The notes: generated by a model from the sequence alone, not told the origin. A stretch of 64,000 bases of DNA from Salinibacterium sp. (GCA_019638845.1 JAHBSZ010000002.1:620001-684000); one strand, 5' to 3'; shown: positions 7,882 through 16,836, numbered from the stretch's first letter. Numbers and translations are program-made.

Positions 7882-8871
7882 ATGGAGCCGATTCTGCTCC
7901 CGTCCAACCAACCACCCGCGCGGTTCTTCCAAGGCGGCCAACGCATCTCGACTTTTCGCAACGACCCGCCGGCCGAACCCAATACCCCCGAGGATTGGAT
8001 CGCCTCGACGACGTGTGTGCGCGGCCACGCACCGGTCGGGATGACTCAGCTCCCCGGCGGGGAATTGTTCGCAGATGCCGTGCTCAGGGATCCAATCTCG
8101 TGGCTGGGTGCAACTCACGTGCAGCGCTACGGCGTCGACACGATGCTTCTCGTGAAGCTGCTCGACGCTGGCCAACGACTGCCGGTGCACGCGCATCCGG
8201 ATGGCAGCTTTGCCGCGCAGCACCTCTCGGCAGCGCACGGCAAAGCTGAGGCGTGGTACGTCCTCGCGCCTGGAGTTGTTCATCTTGGCCTCACGCGTGA
8301 GGTAGCCCAAGACGAACTGCGGGCCCTCGTTTCCGCCCAGGATTCCCAGGAGCTCCTGTCACTCACGCACGAAGTCACTGTGCGCGTCGGCGACAGCGTC
8401 TTTGTGCCGCCCGGGCTGCTCCACGCCATCGGTGCTGGCGTGCTTGTCGCCGAGGTGCAGGAACCTGAAGACCTATCGATCTTGCTTGAGTGGACCGGGT
8501 TCGACGGCCTGGACGGCGAGAAGGACGGCCACTTGGGCCTAGGTTTCGACCTAGCTCTCACCGCCGTCGAGATGCGGGCCCGATCCGCTGCCGAGGTTGA
8601 GGCGCTCGTGAAGCGCGAGGCGCCCGAAGGCCCTTTGCTCCCTGAAGCGGCCGACCAGTACTTCCGATTTGATCGGGTTGTCGGACGGCGTGACTTTCCC
8701 GCGGGCCTGTCCATCGTCATCGCACTAACTGAGCCGGCCCGCCTGACACTCGTTTCAGGAGTCTCCCGAATGCTCGCGCCGGGATCGACAGTCCTCATCG
8801 CGCACGCAATGGGCACCTACCGCATTGACGGTAGCGCTCTCGTGGCACGACCGCCCCTGGCAAAGTCCTAG
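7882..8871 (+). CDS. manA: Mannose-6-phosphate isomerase, class I
   Basis: Interconverts mannose 6-phosphate and fructose 6-phosphate, feeding mannose into glycolysis and supplying precursors for GDP-mannose. The 329-residue cupin-type protein shows the zinc site as VHAHP (His103, His105) and KAEAW (Glu123), with the later active-site segment PPGLLHAIG. The length is like the short bacterial ManA forms. The ATG at 7882 has GAGAGGA six bases upstream; the open frame extends further left but that part has no coding character. It is convergent with the beta-mannosidase gene, which releases mannose, and divergent from the sugar importer. Confidence 0.92.
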   Translation: MEPILLPSNQPPARFFQGGQRISTFRNDPPAEPNTPEDWIASTTCVRGHAPVGMTQLPGGELFADAVLRDPISWLGATHVQRYGVDTMLLVKLLDAGQRLPVHAHPDGSFAAQHLSAAHGKAEAWYVLAPGVVHLGLTREVAQDELRALVSAQDSQELLSLTHEVTVRVGDSVFVPPGLLHAIGAGVLVAEVQEPEDLSILLEWTGFDGLDGEKDGHLGLGFDLALTAVEMRARSAAEVEALVKREAPEGPLLPEAADQYFRFDRVVGRRDFPAGLSIVIALTEPARLTLVSGVSRMLAPGSTVLIAHAMGTYRIDGSALVARPPLAKS

Positions 8872-8901
8872 CTGGAACCGACCGTCGAAGCGGCGCGGCA
8901 T

Positions 8902-8943
8902 CTTCGCGGCAGCGTCGAAGAGAGGCTCGACGCTGCCGCGAAG
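8902..8943. terminator. Convergent hairpin between manA and the beta-mannosidase gene
   Basis: A perfect 17-bp inverted repeat (arms 8902-8918 and 8927-8943) surrounds an eight-base loop in the 86-bp gap between two convergent stops. There is no clear T tract on either strand, which is common for high-GC actinobacterial terminators. It would serve both genes. Confidence 0.75.
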
Positions 8944-8957
8944 CGCGGTCAGCCCAT

Positions 8958-11438
8958 CTAGGCGGGCGCCGACACGTTGCCCGTAAAGAGCACAGTGGGT
9001 GGCTCAGAACCATCCCAGCTCACCGAGTAGGGCACGCCGGGATAGAGGTCAAAGAAGTTATCGCTGAGCATGCGTTCACCGTCGAGGTCAAGGCATACTC
9101 CGAGTACGAAGACGTCGCTGACAAACGTGCTGACGCCGACGCCATGTTCAGCGCGAACATTCGCCGGCAACCACGGCAGCGCCGCGAACGGCCCTCCCAA
9201 GAGCCGGTCCCGAGACAGGATCGCGTCGCCCTCTCGCAGCGTTGCTATGTACGCGGTTCCTAGCGGATCAGCGAGCGCTGGCATCTGCTCGACTTCGACG
9301 GTGGAGAGCGCTGGCACCTCGACGACGCGGCGCTGCGTGGAGACAGACCCATCGAGGGTTGCGCTTCCCCATTCCAGTTCAAGGCTCAGCACGTCCGGGC
9401 GGTCATTGGTCACGTGGACAGACGCGCCATCCGGACGCTCCACGATCGCGACCCGCACCGGGGCGAAAGCACGACCTACTGCCGCAAATGCGGGACTACG
9501 ACGCCCCTCCCAGTCGACGATCGACCAGCTGCGCACGGTTGGCCAGCAGTCGTTGAACATCCAGAAGACCGCAGCTCCGGTCGCCGGACGGCGTCGGAAG
9601 TTGTCGATGTACTCCATCAACGCTTCTGACTGGATCAGCCCACCCCAGTACGCATATTCAGGAAGGCTCACTTCCGCGAGACGCACCCCAGTCCACTTCT
9701 CTACGAGCGCATGGAGCGGGCGGTGTGCGTGAACCGCCATGACCTCGTTCTCGTGGACTTTCCACGCGAACGATTCAAATTCGCGCTGCCCCTCCGGCAA
9801 AGACGCGAGCAGCGAGGGCAAGGAGGAGGGTCCGAGCATGCCGCCTTCGTTGGGAAAGCGGGCATCCATCTTCCGGTAAAGGAGGAAATTGACCTCGTCG
9901 AAACCAACCTCCCACGGGTGCTGGTCACCCTGATGGAAGTCGTTGTGGTCCGCACTGTTGTCGGACCACGGCGAACTTGGTTGGTAGAAGCGGGTGCCAT
10001 CGTTAGCCTCCACGATTTCGCGCAACTCGTTCTCAAAGAACCCATGGTCTGCGCGAACCTGCTCGAGCGTTACCCCGTCTTCTGCGGGAACCAGTGGCCC
10101 GGGCCACACCGCGAAGCTCCCCAGCCAGCCGATCTCGTTGTTGCCAGCCCAGATCGCCAAGCTCGCATGAGACGAGAGGCGTCGCACCTGGTGCACTGCT
10201 TCACTGCTTACCTCCTCCGCAAACTCCGGCACCGAGAACGGATAGCGACTGACCGCAAAGATGAAGTCTTGCCACACGAGGATGCCGCGCCTGTCGCACC
10301 CCGAATAGAACTCTTCGGTCTCGTAGTCGCCCCCACCCCAAACCCGGAGGAAGTTGAAATTGGCTTCCAACGCACGGTCTAGTTGCCGATCGAGCAACTG
10401 CTGATCCACGGGATTGGGAGCGAGCGAGATGGGAACCCAGTTCGCCCCCTTCGCAAAGAACGGCAGCCCGTTGACGAAGATGCGAAAGAGCGTGCCATCG
10501 TCTGGCGCGGGCGACTGGTCGACAACAATCGAACGCAGACCGATCTGCCTAGTGCGAGAGTCCCTCATGCGACCGGAGACGTCGAGCGTCGCGGTCAAGT
10601 CAAACAGGGGCTGTTCCCCCATTCCGACGGGCCACCACAACTCGGGGTCCGCGATGTTCAGCACAAGTTCGACAACCTCGGCACCGGACTCCACTTCCGC
10701 CGCTGCGGAAACCGCCAACTCGGGGATGCCGACGCTGACCGTGCCGGAGCGGATCCCGGACAAGTGCACTCGGCAGGTCACCGTCGCGCTCGATCGATCT
10801 TCAGCAATAGCAATGAGCGGCACGACCTCATCGATCCGGGCCACGTCATCATGAAGCTCAAGAGCCACGTCGCCGGTGATCCCGATAGTGACCAGTCGTG
10901 GCGACCAGTCCCACATGAATTGCGACTGCCCAGTGCGCAGCCAGTGGCGCTTGGTAAGTCGTTGCGCTTTGTCGAAACTGTAGCCTTTTGCAGGGAGGTC
11001 GCTCACCGCTTGGAGGCCACCGTCGAGTTCGACACGAACAACGTTGCGGCCAGCCACGAGATGCTCCCGTACCTGCACCCTTAGCGGACGGAAGGCCGTG
11101 CGATGGCGAGCGACCAGCGTGTCGTTGACGAAGACTGCGGCATCCAGCTCAAGGCGGCCGAACACGAGTTCGGCGCTGTCGGTGAGCGCAGCGGCATCCA
11201 GGTCGAAATCGCGCTCGAAATACCAGACGCTGTCTTCGATCCAGCGCGCGGCAAGTGCACCGAGTCCCGGTGCGATCGGCTGGATAACCCCCTGCCGCTC
11301 TAGATCAGCGTGTATCTCGCCCGGAACCGTGGCCTCAAGCCAGTTGTTCTGCTCGTGGAGGCCACGAAAAGCCCGGTCTCCCCGTCGTCCGTCGTACCAA
11401 CCCAGGCGCCACAGGCCGTTGAGGGAAACGTCAGTCAT
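8958..11438 (-). CDS. Beta-mannosidase, glycoside hydrolase family 2
   Basis: Releases mannose from the non-reducing end of beta-mannosides. The 826-residue protein has the GH2 order: sugar-binding domain (from residue 4, LNGLWRLGWYDG), immunoglobulin-like domain, then the TIM barrel. The barrel carries the beta-mannosidase hallmark LRVWGGGDYETEEFY at ~364-378 and the acid/base WAGNNE (Glu435). Glu531 in FPNEGG is the likely nucleophile, replacing the more usual SEFG context. No signal peptide is present, so it acts in the cytoplasm on imported oligosaccharide. The ATG at 11438 lies about 70 bp from the shared operator, divergent from the LacI regulator. Confidence 0.93.
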   Translation of the reverse strand: MTDVSLNGLWRLGWYDGRRGDRAFRGLHEQNNWLEATVPGEIHADLERQGVIQPIAPGLGALAARWIEDSVWYFERDFDLDAAALTDSAELVFGRLELDAAVFVNDTLVARHRTAFRPLRVQVREHLVAGRNVVRVELDGGLQAVSDLPAKGYSFDKAQRLTKRHWLRTGQSQFMWDWSPRLVTIGITGDVALELHDDVARIDEVVPLIAIAEDRSSATVTCRVHLSGIRSGTVSVGIPELAVSAAAEVESGAEVVELVLNIADPELWWPVGMGEQPLFDLTATLDVSGRMRDSRTRQIGLRSIVVDQSPAPDDGTLFRIFVNGLPFFAKGANWVPISLAPNPVDQQLLDRQLDRALEANFNFLRVWGGGDYETEEFYSGCDRRGILVWQDFIFAVSRYPFSVPEFAEEVSSEAVHQVRRLSSHASLAIWAGNNEIGWLGSFAVWPGPLVPAEDGVTLEQVRADHGFFENELREIVEANDGTRFYQPSSPWSDNSADHNDFHQGDQHPWEVGFDEVNFLLYRKMDARFPNEGGMLGPSSLPSLLASLPEGQREFESFAWKVHENEVMAVHAHRPLHALVEKWTGVRLAEVSLPEYAYWGGLIQSEALMEYIDNFRRRPATGAAVFWMFNDCWPTVRSWSIVDWEGRRSPAFAAVGRAFAPVRVAIVERPDGASVHVTNDRPDVLSLELEWGSATLDGSVSTQRRVVEVPALSTVEVEQMPALADPLGTAYIATLREGDAILSRDRLLGGPFAALPWLPANVRAEHGVGVSTFVSDVFVLGVCLDLDGERMLSDNFFDLYPGVPYSVSWDGSEPPTVLFTGNVSAPA

Positions 11439-11509
11439 CGCTTGCTCTCCTTGGGCGAGGGAGATACTAGTGTCGAACTCTGGGGCATAGCAGCTTGGCT
11501 CCTTGGGGA

Positions 11510-11523
11510 AAATAACGTTGTTT
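11510..11523. promoter_or_regulatory. LacI-family operator between beta-mannosidase and its regulator gene
   Basis: AAATAACGTTGTTT is a near-perfect palindrome around a central CG with the same T/G break as the site at 7453-7466; the shared core is TAACGTTG. It lies between the divergent beta-mannosidase and LacI-family genes, where it could control both. The LacI protein encoded at 11625 is the likely binder. Confidence 0.72.
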
Positions 11524-11624
11524 CGGCTAGACTAAGCCACCTCGACCTTCGTGCGCTACCTTGGAGCATCACTGGGGGATTCTCACTATCACCCGACCTG
11601 GAGACTGGTTAGGAGGGAGCAACA

Positions 11625-12614
11625 ATGGGGCTCAACCCGACCATGAACGACGTCGCACGCGAGGCGAATGTCGCTCTCAAAACCGTCTCTCGCTTTGTGA
11701 ATGGCGAGACAAACATCAACCCGATCCTCGCTGCCCGCATCGCTGACGCGATTTCGACTTTGGGGTATCGACGCAACCTTGCCGCGGCGAGCATCCGGCC
11801 CGGCTGGACGAGTAAGACCCTAGGCCTGGTGATCGGCGATCTCGCCAACCCGTACTATTCAGTGCTGACCCGTGCGATCGAGAGTTACGCACGCTCGCGC
11901 GGCTACCTCGTGATCAGTGCCAGTTCGGACGAGAACGGCGTCCAGCACGATTTGCTCGTTGACCGTCTCTTGGAGCAGCGGATCGATGGGCTCATCGTTG
12001 TCCCACCAACAGAGGCCGGGCGCGACTGGTCGACTATTCCGCCTCCGATTCCTCCGCTCGTTCTCCTCGACCGCCCCCTCGATGTCCCCGCCGCTGACGT
12101 GGTTATTGCTGACAACACCGGCGGTGCCCGTGAGGGCGTGGCAGAACTCGTGCGCAATGGTTGTCGTCGAGTCGCCTGGATCAGCGACTCGCCTTCCATC
12201 TATACGGTCCGGGAGCGCTACGCCGGCTACCGGCAGGCGCTCGAGGAATCGGGCATCCCGTTTGACGAATCCCTGGTGACCACCACGGCGCACACGAGCG
12301 AGGACGCTGCTGCCGCGGTAGCGAATGCGATGCGGTCGTCTGGCGCCGACGCAATCTTTGCAGGGAACAACCGCGCCTCGGTTGGAGCTTTGCTGGCATT
12401 CCGCGACAACGGTCGTCTTCCACTAATCGGCTTCGACGACTTCGAGGCTGCCCAGCTAAGCACCCCGGCGGTCTCGGTGGTCAGCCCCGATATTCCCGAG
12501 ATGGGGCGCCTCTCCGCCGAACTCGTGCTCGACCGGGTGGCTGGCTCAACGAGGCCCCCGGTCACTCACATGCTGCCCACAAAGCTCACGCTCCGTGGCT
12601 CAGAACGCGTCTGA
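11625..12614 (+). CDS. LacI-family repressor of the mannoside locus
   Basis: The 329-residue protein has an N-terminal LacI helix-turn-helix (MNDVAREANVALKTVSRFVN) and a hinge at about residues 50-65. A periplasmic-binding-protein-like sugar domain follows (LGLVIGDLANPYYSVLTRAI, then GFDDFEAAQLSTPAVSVV). The start is fixed by AGGAGGGA seven bases before the ATG. It is divergent from the beta-mannosidase gene with a matching operator between them, and the same operator occurs at the importer promoter. It therefore probably represses both arms until a mannoside or its breakdown product binds. Autoregulation is likely. Confidence 0.92.
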   Translation: MGLNPTMNDVAREANVALKTVSRFVNGETNINPILAARIADAISTLGYRRNLAAASIRPGWTSKTLGLVIGDLANPYYSVLTRAIESYARSRGYLVISASSDENGVQHDLLVDRLLEQRIDGLIVVPPTEAGRDWSTIPPPIPPLVLLDRPLDVPAADVVIADNTGGAREGVAELVRNGCRRVAWISDSPSIYTVRERYAGYRQALEESGIPFDESLVTTTAHTSEDAAAAVANAMRSSGADAIFAGNNRASVGALLAFRDNGRLPLIGFDDFEAAQLSTPAVSVVSPDIPEMGRLSAELVLDRVAGSTRPPVTHMLPTKLTLRGSERV

Positions 12615-12648
12615 GGCCAGAAGCATCTCGGCGGCTTCGCCGCAGCGA

Positions 12649-12677
12649 GGAGCGCCGGTGGTGGTCACCGGCGCTCC
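12649..12677. terminator. Bidirectional hairpin terminator
   Basis: A perfect 12-bp stem (GGAGCGCCGGTG / CACCGGCGCTCC) with a five-base loop lies between the convergent LacI-family and nucleoside-lipoprotein genes. CCCTTTGGG follows on the plus strand. A smaller hairpin precedes it at about 12630-12643. Confidence 0.75.
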
Positions 12678-12690
12678 CCTTTGGGTATAG

Positions 12691-13791
12691 CTAGTTCTTC
12701 GGCGACGACGGCGAGTCGACGACGAAGGCGCCCGAGATGATGTCGGCCTTGAGCTGGTCGACCTCACTCAGCAGCGCGGGGTCGAGCTTCGACTCCCAGT
12801 CGTGGGTCGGAGCGATTCCCACACCGTTGTTCTCCAAGGTGCCAATGTAGGAACTGTTGTCGAACTTGCCGTTGCCGGCCGCGATGGTGACCTCTTCCGC
12901 AGCGGTGGTGAGGTTCTTCAGCACTGACGTGAGGTAGTACTCCTTGTACTCCGGCGCACTGACGAAGGCATCCGAGTTGACACCGATGATGGCGCCCTCG
13001 CTGCCGCGGTCTTTCATGGCCTCGATGGATGCCTTGAACAGCGTTCCTGCCACGGGCATGATGACGTCGACGTTCTGGTCAAGCAGACCAGAGGTGATCG
13101 TCTTCGCCTGGTTCTGGTCGTCGAAGCTGCCGACGAACAGGCCGTTCTGCGCAGCCTTGTCCCAGCCGACAAGCTTCACGGCTGTGCTGTGCACCTCGTT
13201 GTAGTGCGCAATGCCGTCTGCGAAACCGTCCATGAAGACGGTGACCGACGGGAAGGGCATCCCGCCGTAGGTCCCGACGACGCCGGTCTTGGATGCTCCG
13301 GCCGCAAGGTAGCCCGCGAGCACGGCTGCCTGTGCCGTGTCAAACAACACAGGCTTCACGTTGTCCAGAACAAGCGGGCTGAAGTCATCGTTGTTGACGG
13401 TGCTGTCGATGAGCGCGAAGTTGACGTCGGGGTTGAGCTTGGCCGCGTCACGGGTCGCCGTGGCAAGCGCGAAACCTACGGTCACGATGAGATCGCAGCC
13501 TTCACCGATGAGCGCATCGATGTTTCCCGCGTACTGATCTTCCGAGGCGGACTCCGTCGCCTTGGTTTCGACCCCAAGGGTCTTCGCCGCAGCCTTGACA
13601 CCGTCGTAGGTGAGCTCGTTGAAGTCGTGGTCGTCGAATCCGGTGAGGTCGGATACGGCACACGGGAGGAAAGTACTCGCGCTATCGGCCGTCGACTCGA
13701 CCGCGTCGGGTGCTGCCGCGCAGCCGCTCAGGACGAGCGCTGCGAAGGCGCTCGCCGCGACCAGGGAGGTGACTCGTTTGCTTCGTTGCAT
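12691..13791 (-). CDS. BMP-family (PnrA-like) nucleoside-binding lipoprotein
   Basis: A 366-residue lipoprotein with signal peptide and lipobox LSGC (Cys24). The mature part matches the BMP/PnrA family: FDDHDFNELTYDGVKAAAK, then the GCDLIVTVGFALATATRDAA core and GTYGGMPFPSVTVFMDGF. Members of this family bind purine and pyrimidine nucleosides for ABC import. No matching ATPase or permease gene lies nearby, so its transporter is elsewhere. It is followed downstream by only the hairpin at 12649-12677. Upstream on the same strand are adenosine deaminase and a nucleoside phosphorylase, which supports a role in nucleoside scavenging. Confidence 0.9.
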   Translation of the reverse strand: MQRSKRVTSLVAASAFAALVLSGCAAAPDAVESTADSASTFLPCAVSDLTGFDDHDFNELTYDGVKAAAKTLGVETKATESASEDQYAGNIDALIGEGCDLIVTVGFALATATRDAAKLNPDVNFALIDSTVNNDDFSPLVLDNVKPVLFDTAQAAVLAGYLAAGASKTGVVGTYGGMPFPSVTVFMDGFADGIAHYNEVHSTAVKLVGWDKAAQNGLFVGSFDDQNQAKTITSGLLDQNVDVIMPVAGTLFKASIEAMKDRGSEGAIIGVNSDAFVSAPEYKEYYLTSVLKNLTTAAEEVTIAAGNGKFDNSSYIGTLENNGVGIAPTHDWESKLDPALLSEVDQLKADIISGAFVVDSPSSPKN

Positions 13792-13840
13792 TTGCTGTCT
13801 CCGTATCTATAGGTGCATCTGTGGGTGCTGGGGTGGAGCG

Positions 13841-14809
13841 TCAGGGGAGTCGAGCAGCAAGTGCCCGACGGGTTGAGGGTTCGAGGAACGCAGCATCGAC
13901 ACTGGCTCGATCGAGCGCTGCGAGATCGTCGGGGCCGAATCCGAGAGTGGAAACCAGCGTCTCGCGTTCTTCGCGCATGCCGGACCCGGTCTGGAGTGGG
14001 TTGTCATCGCCGAGGACGAGTCTCACACCAGCGTCCCGGAAGCGGGGAGCCGGGTGCTGCGCGATGGACGGGATCGCGCCCGTGTACCAGTTCGAGGTCG
14101 GGCAGATCTCGACCACGATGCCGGAGTCCGCTGCCCACCGCAGGGTCTCAGGATCATCAACGATGTGGGCACCATGCCCGATACGGGTTGCACCGAGAAT
14201 TTCGGCGGCTTCACGCGCTGCCGGACCCGGAGCGGCTTCCGCAGCGTGACACGTAATGCCGAGGCCAGCGGCTCGGGCAATGGCGAAGGCACCCCGGTGG
14301 GGTTCAAGCTCCGGATAGAGCAACTCGTCACCGGCGAGATCGAAGCCCACGACTCCCTCGCCCGCAAATCGCGCAGCGGCGCGCGCAACCGCGAGATTGG
14401 TCTCCACGTCGTGATGGCGGAGCGCGGCGACGACGGCGCCACTGGGCATCCCGGTTGCGGCCGATGCTTCACGCATGCCTTCGGCGATCGCCGCAATCAC
14501 CGCATCGATCCCCGACTCATCAGACGCGTGAGTTGCCGGTCCGAGTCGCAATTCCAAGTAGTCGAGCCCTGCGGTCGACGCATCTTCTACGGCTTCGCGA
14601 GCGATGCGGCGAGCTGCCTCCAGCGAGCGGAAGAGCGGATAGGTCACCGCAACCTTGGCGAGGTAAACCGTAAGGTCGGCGGGCCCGTCGAGTTGGATCG
14701 CCCGCTCCCAGCCACCGTCGGGTGCGGGAACGCCGAGTCCCGCAGCGAGTTCCGCCGCGGTGTCGGGGCGCACTCGTCCCTCGAGGTGGCTGTGCAGGTC
14801 GATGAGCAC
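13841..14809 (-). CDS. add: Adenosine deaminase family protein
   Basis: Probably deaminates adenosine or deoxyadenosine to inosine in purine salvage. Metal and catalytic motifs of the family are visible: HSHLEG near the N-terminus, HAAEAAPG (usually HAGE), RIGHGAHI, ICPTSNWYTG and GDDNP. The last is DDN where classic enzymes have DDP, marking a subfamily. The GTG at 14809, one base after the stop of the upstream phosphorylase, leaves LIDLHSHLEG at the start as in relatives; an ATG at 14839 overlapping the upstream gene is the alternative. Translational coupling to the phosphorylase is likely. Function as another aminohydrolase of the same superfamily is possible. Confidence 0.85.
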   Translation of the reverse strand: MLIDLHSHLEGRVRPDTAAELAAGLGVPAPDGGWERAIQLDGPADLTVYLAKVAVTYPLFRSLEAARRIAREAVEDASTAGLDYLELRLGPATHASDESGIDAVIAAIAEGMREASAATGMPSGAVVAALRHHDVETNLAVARAAARFAGEGVVGFDLAGDELLYPELEPHRGAFAIARAAGLGITCHAAEAAPGPAAREAAEILGATRIGHGAHIVDDPETLRWAADSGIVVEICPTSNWYTGAIPSIAQHPAPRFRDAGVRLVLGDDNPLQTGSGMREERETLVSTLGFGPDDLAALDRASVDAAFLEPSTRRALAARLP

Positions 14810-14810
14810 G

Positions 14811-15578
14811 TCACAGTTCCAGACGAACCGCAACTTCAAGCGCAGCCTCGATGCTGCGCATCCAACCGTCCTTGAGCGCTTTTTCTACGCCAGAGTAGAG
14901 GCTGGTTCCGTCGAACAGGTTGCTCGACGTCGAGCAGATCATGCCCGACCGCACCCCACGCAAGCGAGCGACGACGTACAGGGCCGCACTTTCCATCTCG
15001 ACGTTGAGCACGCCAAGGCGGTTCAGTTCTGCGATCCACTCCGGGGTCTCGGCATAGAACGCGTCATCGCTCGCGTTGATCCCTGAATGCACGGATGTCT
15101 CGGTGCCAGCGGTCAGCTCGCGAGCGACCTTCCCCAGCTCAAGGGCGATCTCAAGGTCGGGCACAGCGGGGAATCCGTGGTGCGCGTAGGCCGCGGTCGT
15201 GCCGTCATTGCGCAGCGCTCCTTCGCTCACGAGGAGATCGCCGGGCTTAACCCCAGCCTGTAGTCCCGCCGACGAACCGACCCGGATGAACGAGGTGACC
15301 CCGACCCGAATGAGTTCTTCGACGGCAATTGCGGTGGATGGGCACCCCATGCCGGTGGACGTTGCTGTGATCATGCGGCCCTTGTACATGCCGGTCATCG
15401 TCATGTGTTCGCGCTTGTGGGCAACGGTCTTCACATCGGTGAGGAACTCTGCCACCAACGGGACTCGGAAGGGGTCGCCCGGAAGAAGCGCGACAGTGGA
15501 GACCTCCCCCGGCGCGATTCCGATGTGGTACTGCCGCTCACCGACACCTGCGGAACTCTTGTCTACAGCCTGACTCAT
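14811..15578 (-). CDS. Nucleoside phosphorylase, uridine phosphorylase-like
   Basis: Cleaves nucleosides with phosphate to give base and (deoxy)ribose 1-phosphate. The 255-residue protein carries the PNP/UDP family motifs: LLPGDPFRV, the phosphate site near HKREHMTMTG, STGMGCPSTAIAVEEL, RVGSSAGLQ and the sugar/base motif NVEMESAAL. These are closest to uridine phosphorylase, though purine use is possible given the adenosine deaminase gene that follows one base after its stop. The start ATG follows GGAGAC. It shares a 109-bp divergent promoter region with the FetB-like gene. Confidence 0.88.
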   Translation of the reverse strand: MSQAVDKSSAGVGERQYHIGIAPGEVSTVALLPGDPFRVPLVAEFLTDVKTVAHKREHMTMTGMYKGRMITATSTGMGCPSTAIAVEELIRVGVTSFIRVGSSAGLQAGVKPGDLLVSEGALRNDGTTAAYAHHGFPAVPDLEIALELGKVARELTAGTETSVHSGINASDDAFYAETPEWIAELNRLGVLNVEMESAALYVVARLRGVRSGMICSTSSNLFDGTSLYSGVEKALKDGWMRSIEAALEVAVRLEL

Positions 15579-15687
15579 GGGGTCTCCGCAACTCTGGGGA
15601 ACAACTCGGTACGATGTTATACCTCTCCCCGCCTCTTCCGCACCTGCGGCAGTCGTCAGACGCTCCTCGTGGGCCTAGGGTCGACAC

Positions 15688-16461
15688 ATGTCCCTGTGGA
15701 TCGCGACCGCGGTGGCAGTACTGCTGCTCGCCGCTATCGCCACAGCCGGCCTTTCGGGATTCCGCATCTCTCACCCGCTGGCCGTGCTGTTCGCCCTTGC
15801 CCGTGCGACCCTGCAACTCGCAGCGCTGAGTCTCGTTCTGACCGGCATCCTCGCGAATCCGCTCTGGGTCGGTATCGGTCTCGGCGTGATGTACGTTGCG
15901 GCCGTGGGGACTGCTGCCGCTCGCGCGCGCCCGACGCCCGTCTTACCTCTCGCCGTCGCGATGCTGGTGGGACCGGTCACGGTGTTGTCCATCGTCTTCG
16001 CGACCGGAGCAATCGAATTTTCACCCCGCTACGTGCTCGCGATCGGAGGAATCGTGATCGGCAACACGATGACGATCGCCATCCTCACGCAACGACTCTT
16101 CCGCAGTTCCGTTGTCGATCATTGGGACGAGGTTGAGGGATGGCTCGCACTCGGAGCCACTCCCCGACAGTCGACTCTCGAACTCGGGCGTGGGGCAGTG
16201 CGCACCGCCCTCCTGCCGTCGATCGACCAGACTCGCACGACGGGAATCGTTGTGCTGCCCGGCGCTTTCGTGGGAGCGATCTTCGCGGGAGCATCACCAC
16301 TGGAGGCCGGGCGCTTCCAACTCGTCGTGCTCGCGGGCATCCTCGCCGCTGGAGTGCTCACGGCGGTGCTCCTCACCCGCTGGACGGGTGCCCGCGGGCA
16401 TACCCTTATAGGACGTGCACGACGATCACAAGGAGTGAAACATGGCGAACAACGGTTTTGA
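15688..16461 (+). CDS. FetB-like (UPF0014) membrane protein
   Basis: A 257-residue polytopic membrane protein matching the UPF0014/FetB family, with about six hydrophobic segments and the family motif AIGGIVIGNTMTIAILTQRL, then WLALGATPRQSTLEL and GIVVLPGAFVGAIFAGASPL. In E. coli FetB pairs with the FetA ATPase to export iron; no ATPase gene lies beside this one. The last ~20 bases overlap the start of the next gene. The start is an ATG without a strong ribosome-binding site. Transported substrate is unknown here; metal export is the family guess. Confidence 0.8.
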   Translation: MSLWIATAVAVLLLAAIATAGLSGFRISHPLAVLFALARATLQLAALSLVLTGILANPLWVGIGLGVMYVAAVGTAAARARPTPVLPLAVAMLVGPVTVLSIVFATGAIEFSPRYVLAIGGIVIGNTMTIAILTQRLFRSSVVDHWDEVEGWLALGATPRQSTLELGRGAVRTALLPSIDQTRTTGIVVLPGAFVGAIFAGASPLEAGRFQLVVLAGILAAGVLTAVLLTRWTGARGHTLIGRARRSQGVKHGEQRF

Positions 16462-16711
16462 CCTCGGGGACATCGGCGACGCCGTCGGCGGACTCATCCA
16501 GGGCAAAGGCCTCGACGCGAAGGCTCTCGAGCCGATCTGGGAGGGCATCCGCCCCACTCTCGCCGGCCTGCCCGTGAACGACATCGTCGACAACATCAGC
16601 AAGTGGGCCGCTGACCTCGATCTTCCCCTGGTCAACAACATTCCGGACAGCGTCATCACGCAGCTCGCGGACGGCGTGAAGGTTCCGTTGAGCAAGTTGC
16701 TCAAGGACTAG
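16442..16711 (+). CDS. Small acidic protein of unknown function
   Basis: I do not recognise this 89-residue protein. It starts at an ATG preceded by AAGGAGTG, overlapping the 3' end of the FetB-like gene by 20 bases in another frame, which implies coupled expression. It has no membrane segment or signal. It is glycine-rich at the start (NGFDLGDIGDAVGGLIQGKG), predicted mostly helical afterwards, and ends SKLLKD. The strong ribosome-binding site and consistent codon use support it as real. Confidence 0.7.
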   Translation: MANNGFDLGDIGDAVGGLIQGKGLDAKALEPIWEGIRPTLAGLPVNDIVDNISKWAADLDLPLVNNIPDSVITQLADGVKVPLSKLLKD

Positions 16712-16727
16712 CGCACAGGGTCCTTGG

Positions 16728-16765
16728 CCGCGGCCGGCTCCGCCGAGAGGTGAAGCCGGCCGCGG
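16728..16765 (+). terminator. Hairpin after the FetB-like/small-protein pair
   Basis: A perfect 12-bp stem (CCGCGGCCGGCT / AGCCGGCCGCGG) with a 14-base loop begins 16 bp after the stop of the small protein gene. There is no T tract; it is probably an intrinsic terminator of the high-GC type. Confidence 0.65.
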
Positions 16766-16836
16766 TGCGTTGCGCCTCGAGTTGTGCGTGCCAGCGCCCG
16801 TTGCGAGTCGCAGTTCCTGCGGTGTGGCCGAATTTC

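Noticed and set aside
7465-8310. 281-codon open frame on the minus strand across the manA promoter
   Set aside because: It runs antisense to the first part of manA and through the operator region, with no family resemblance.
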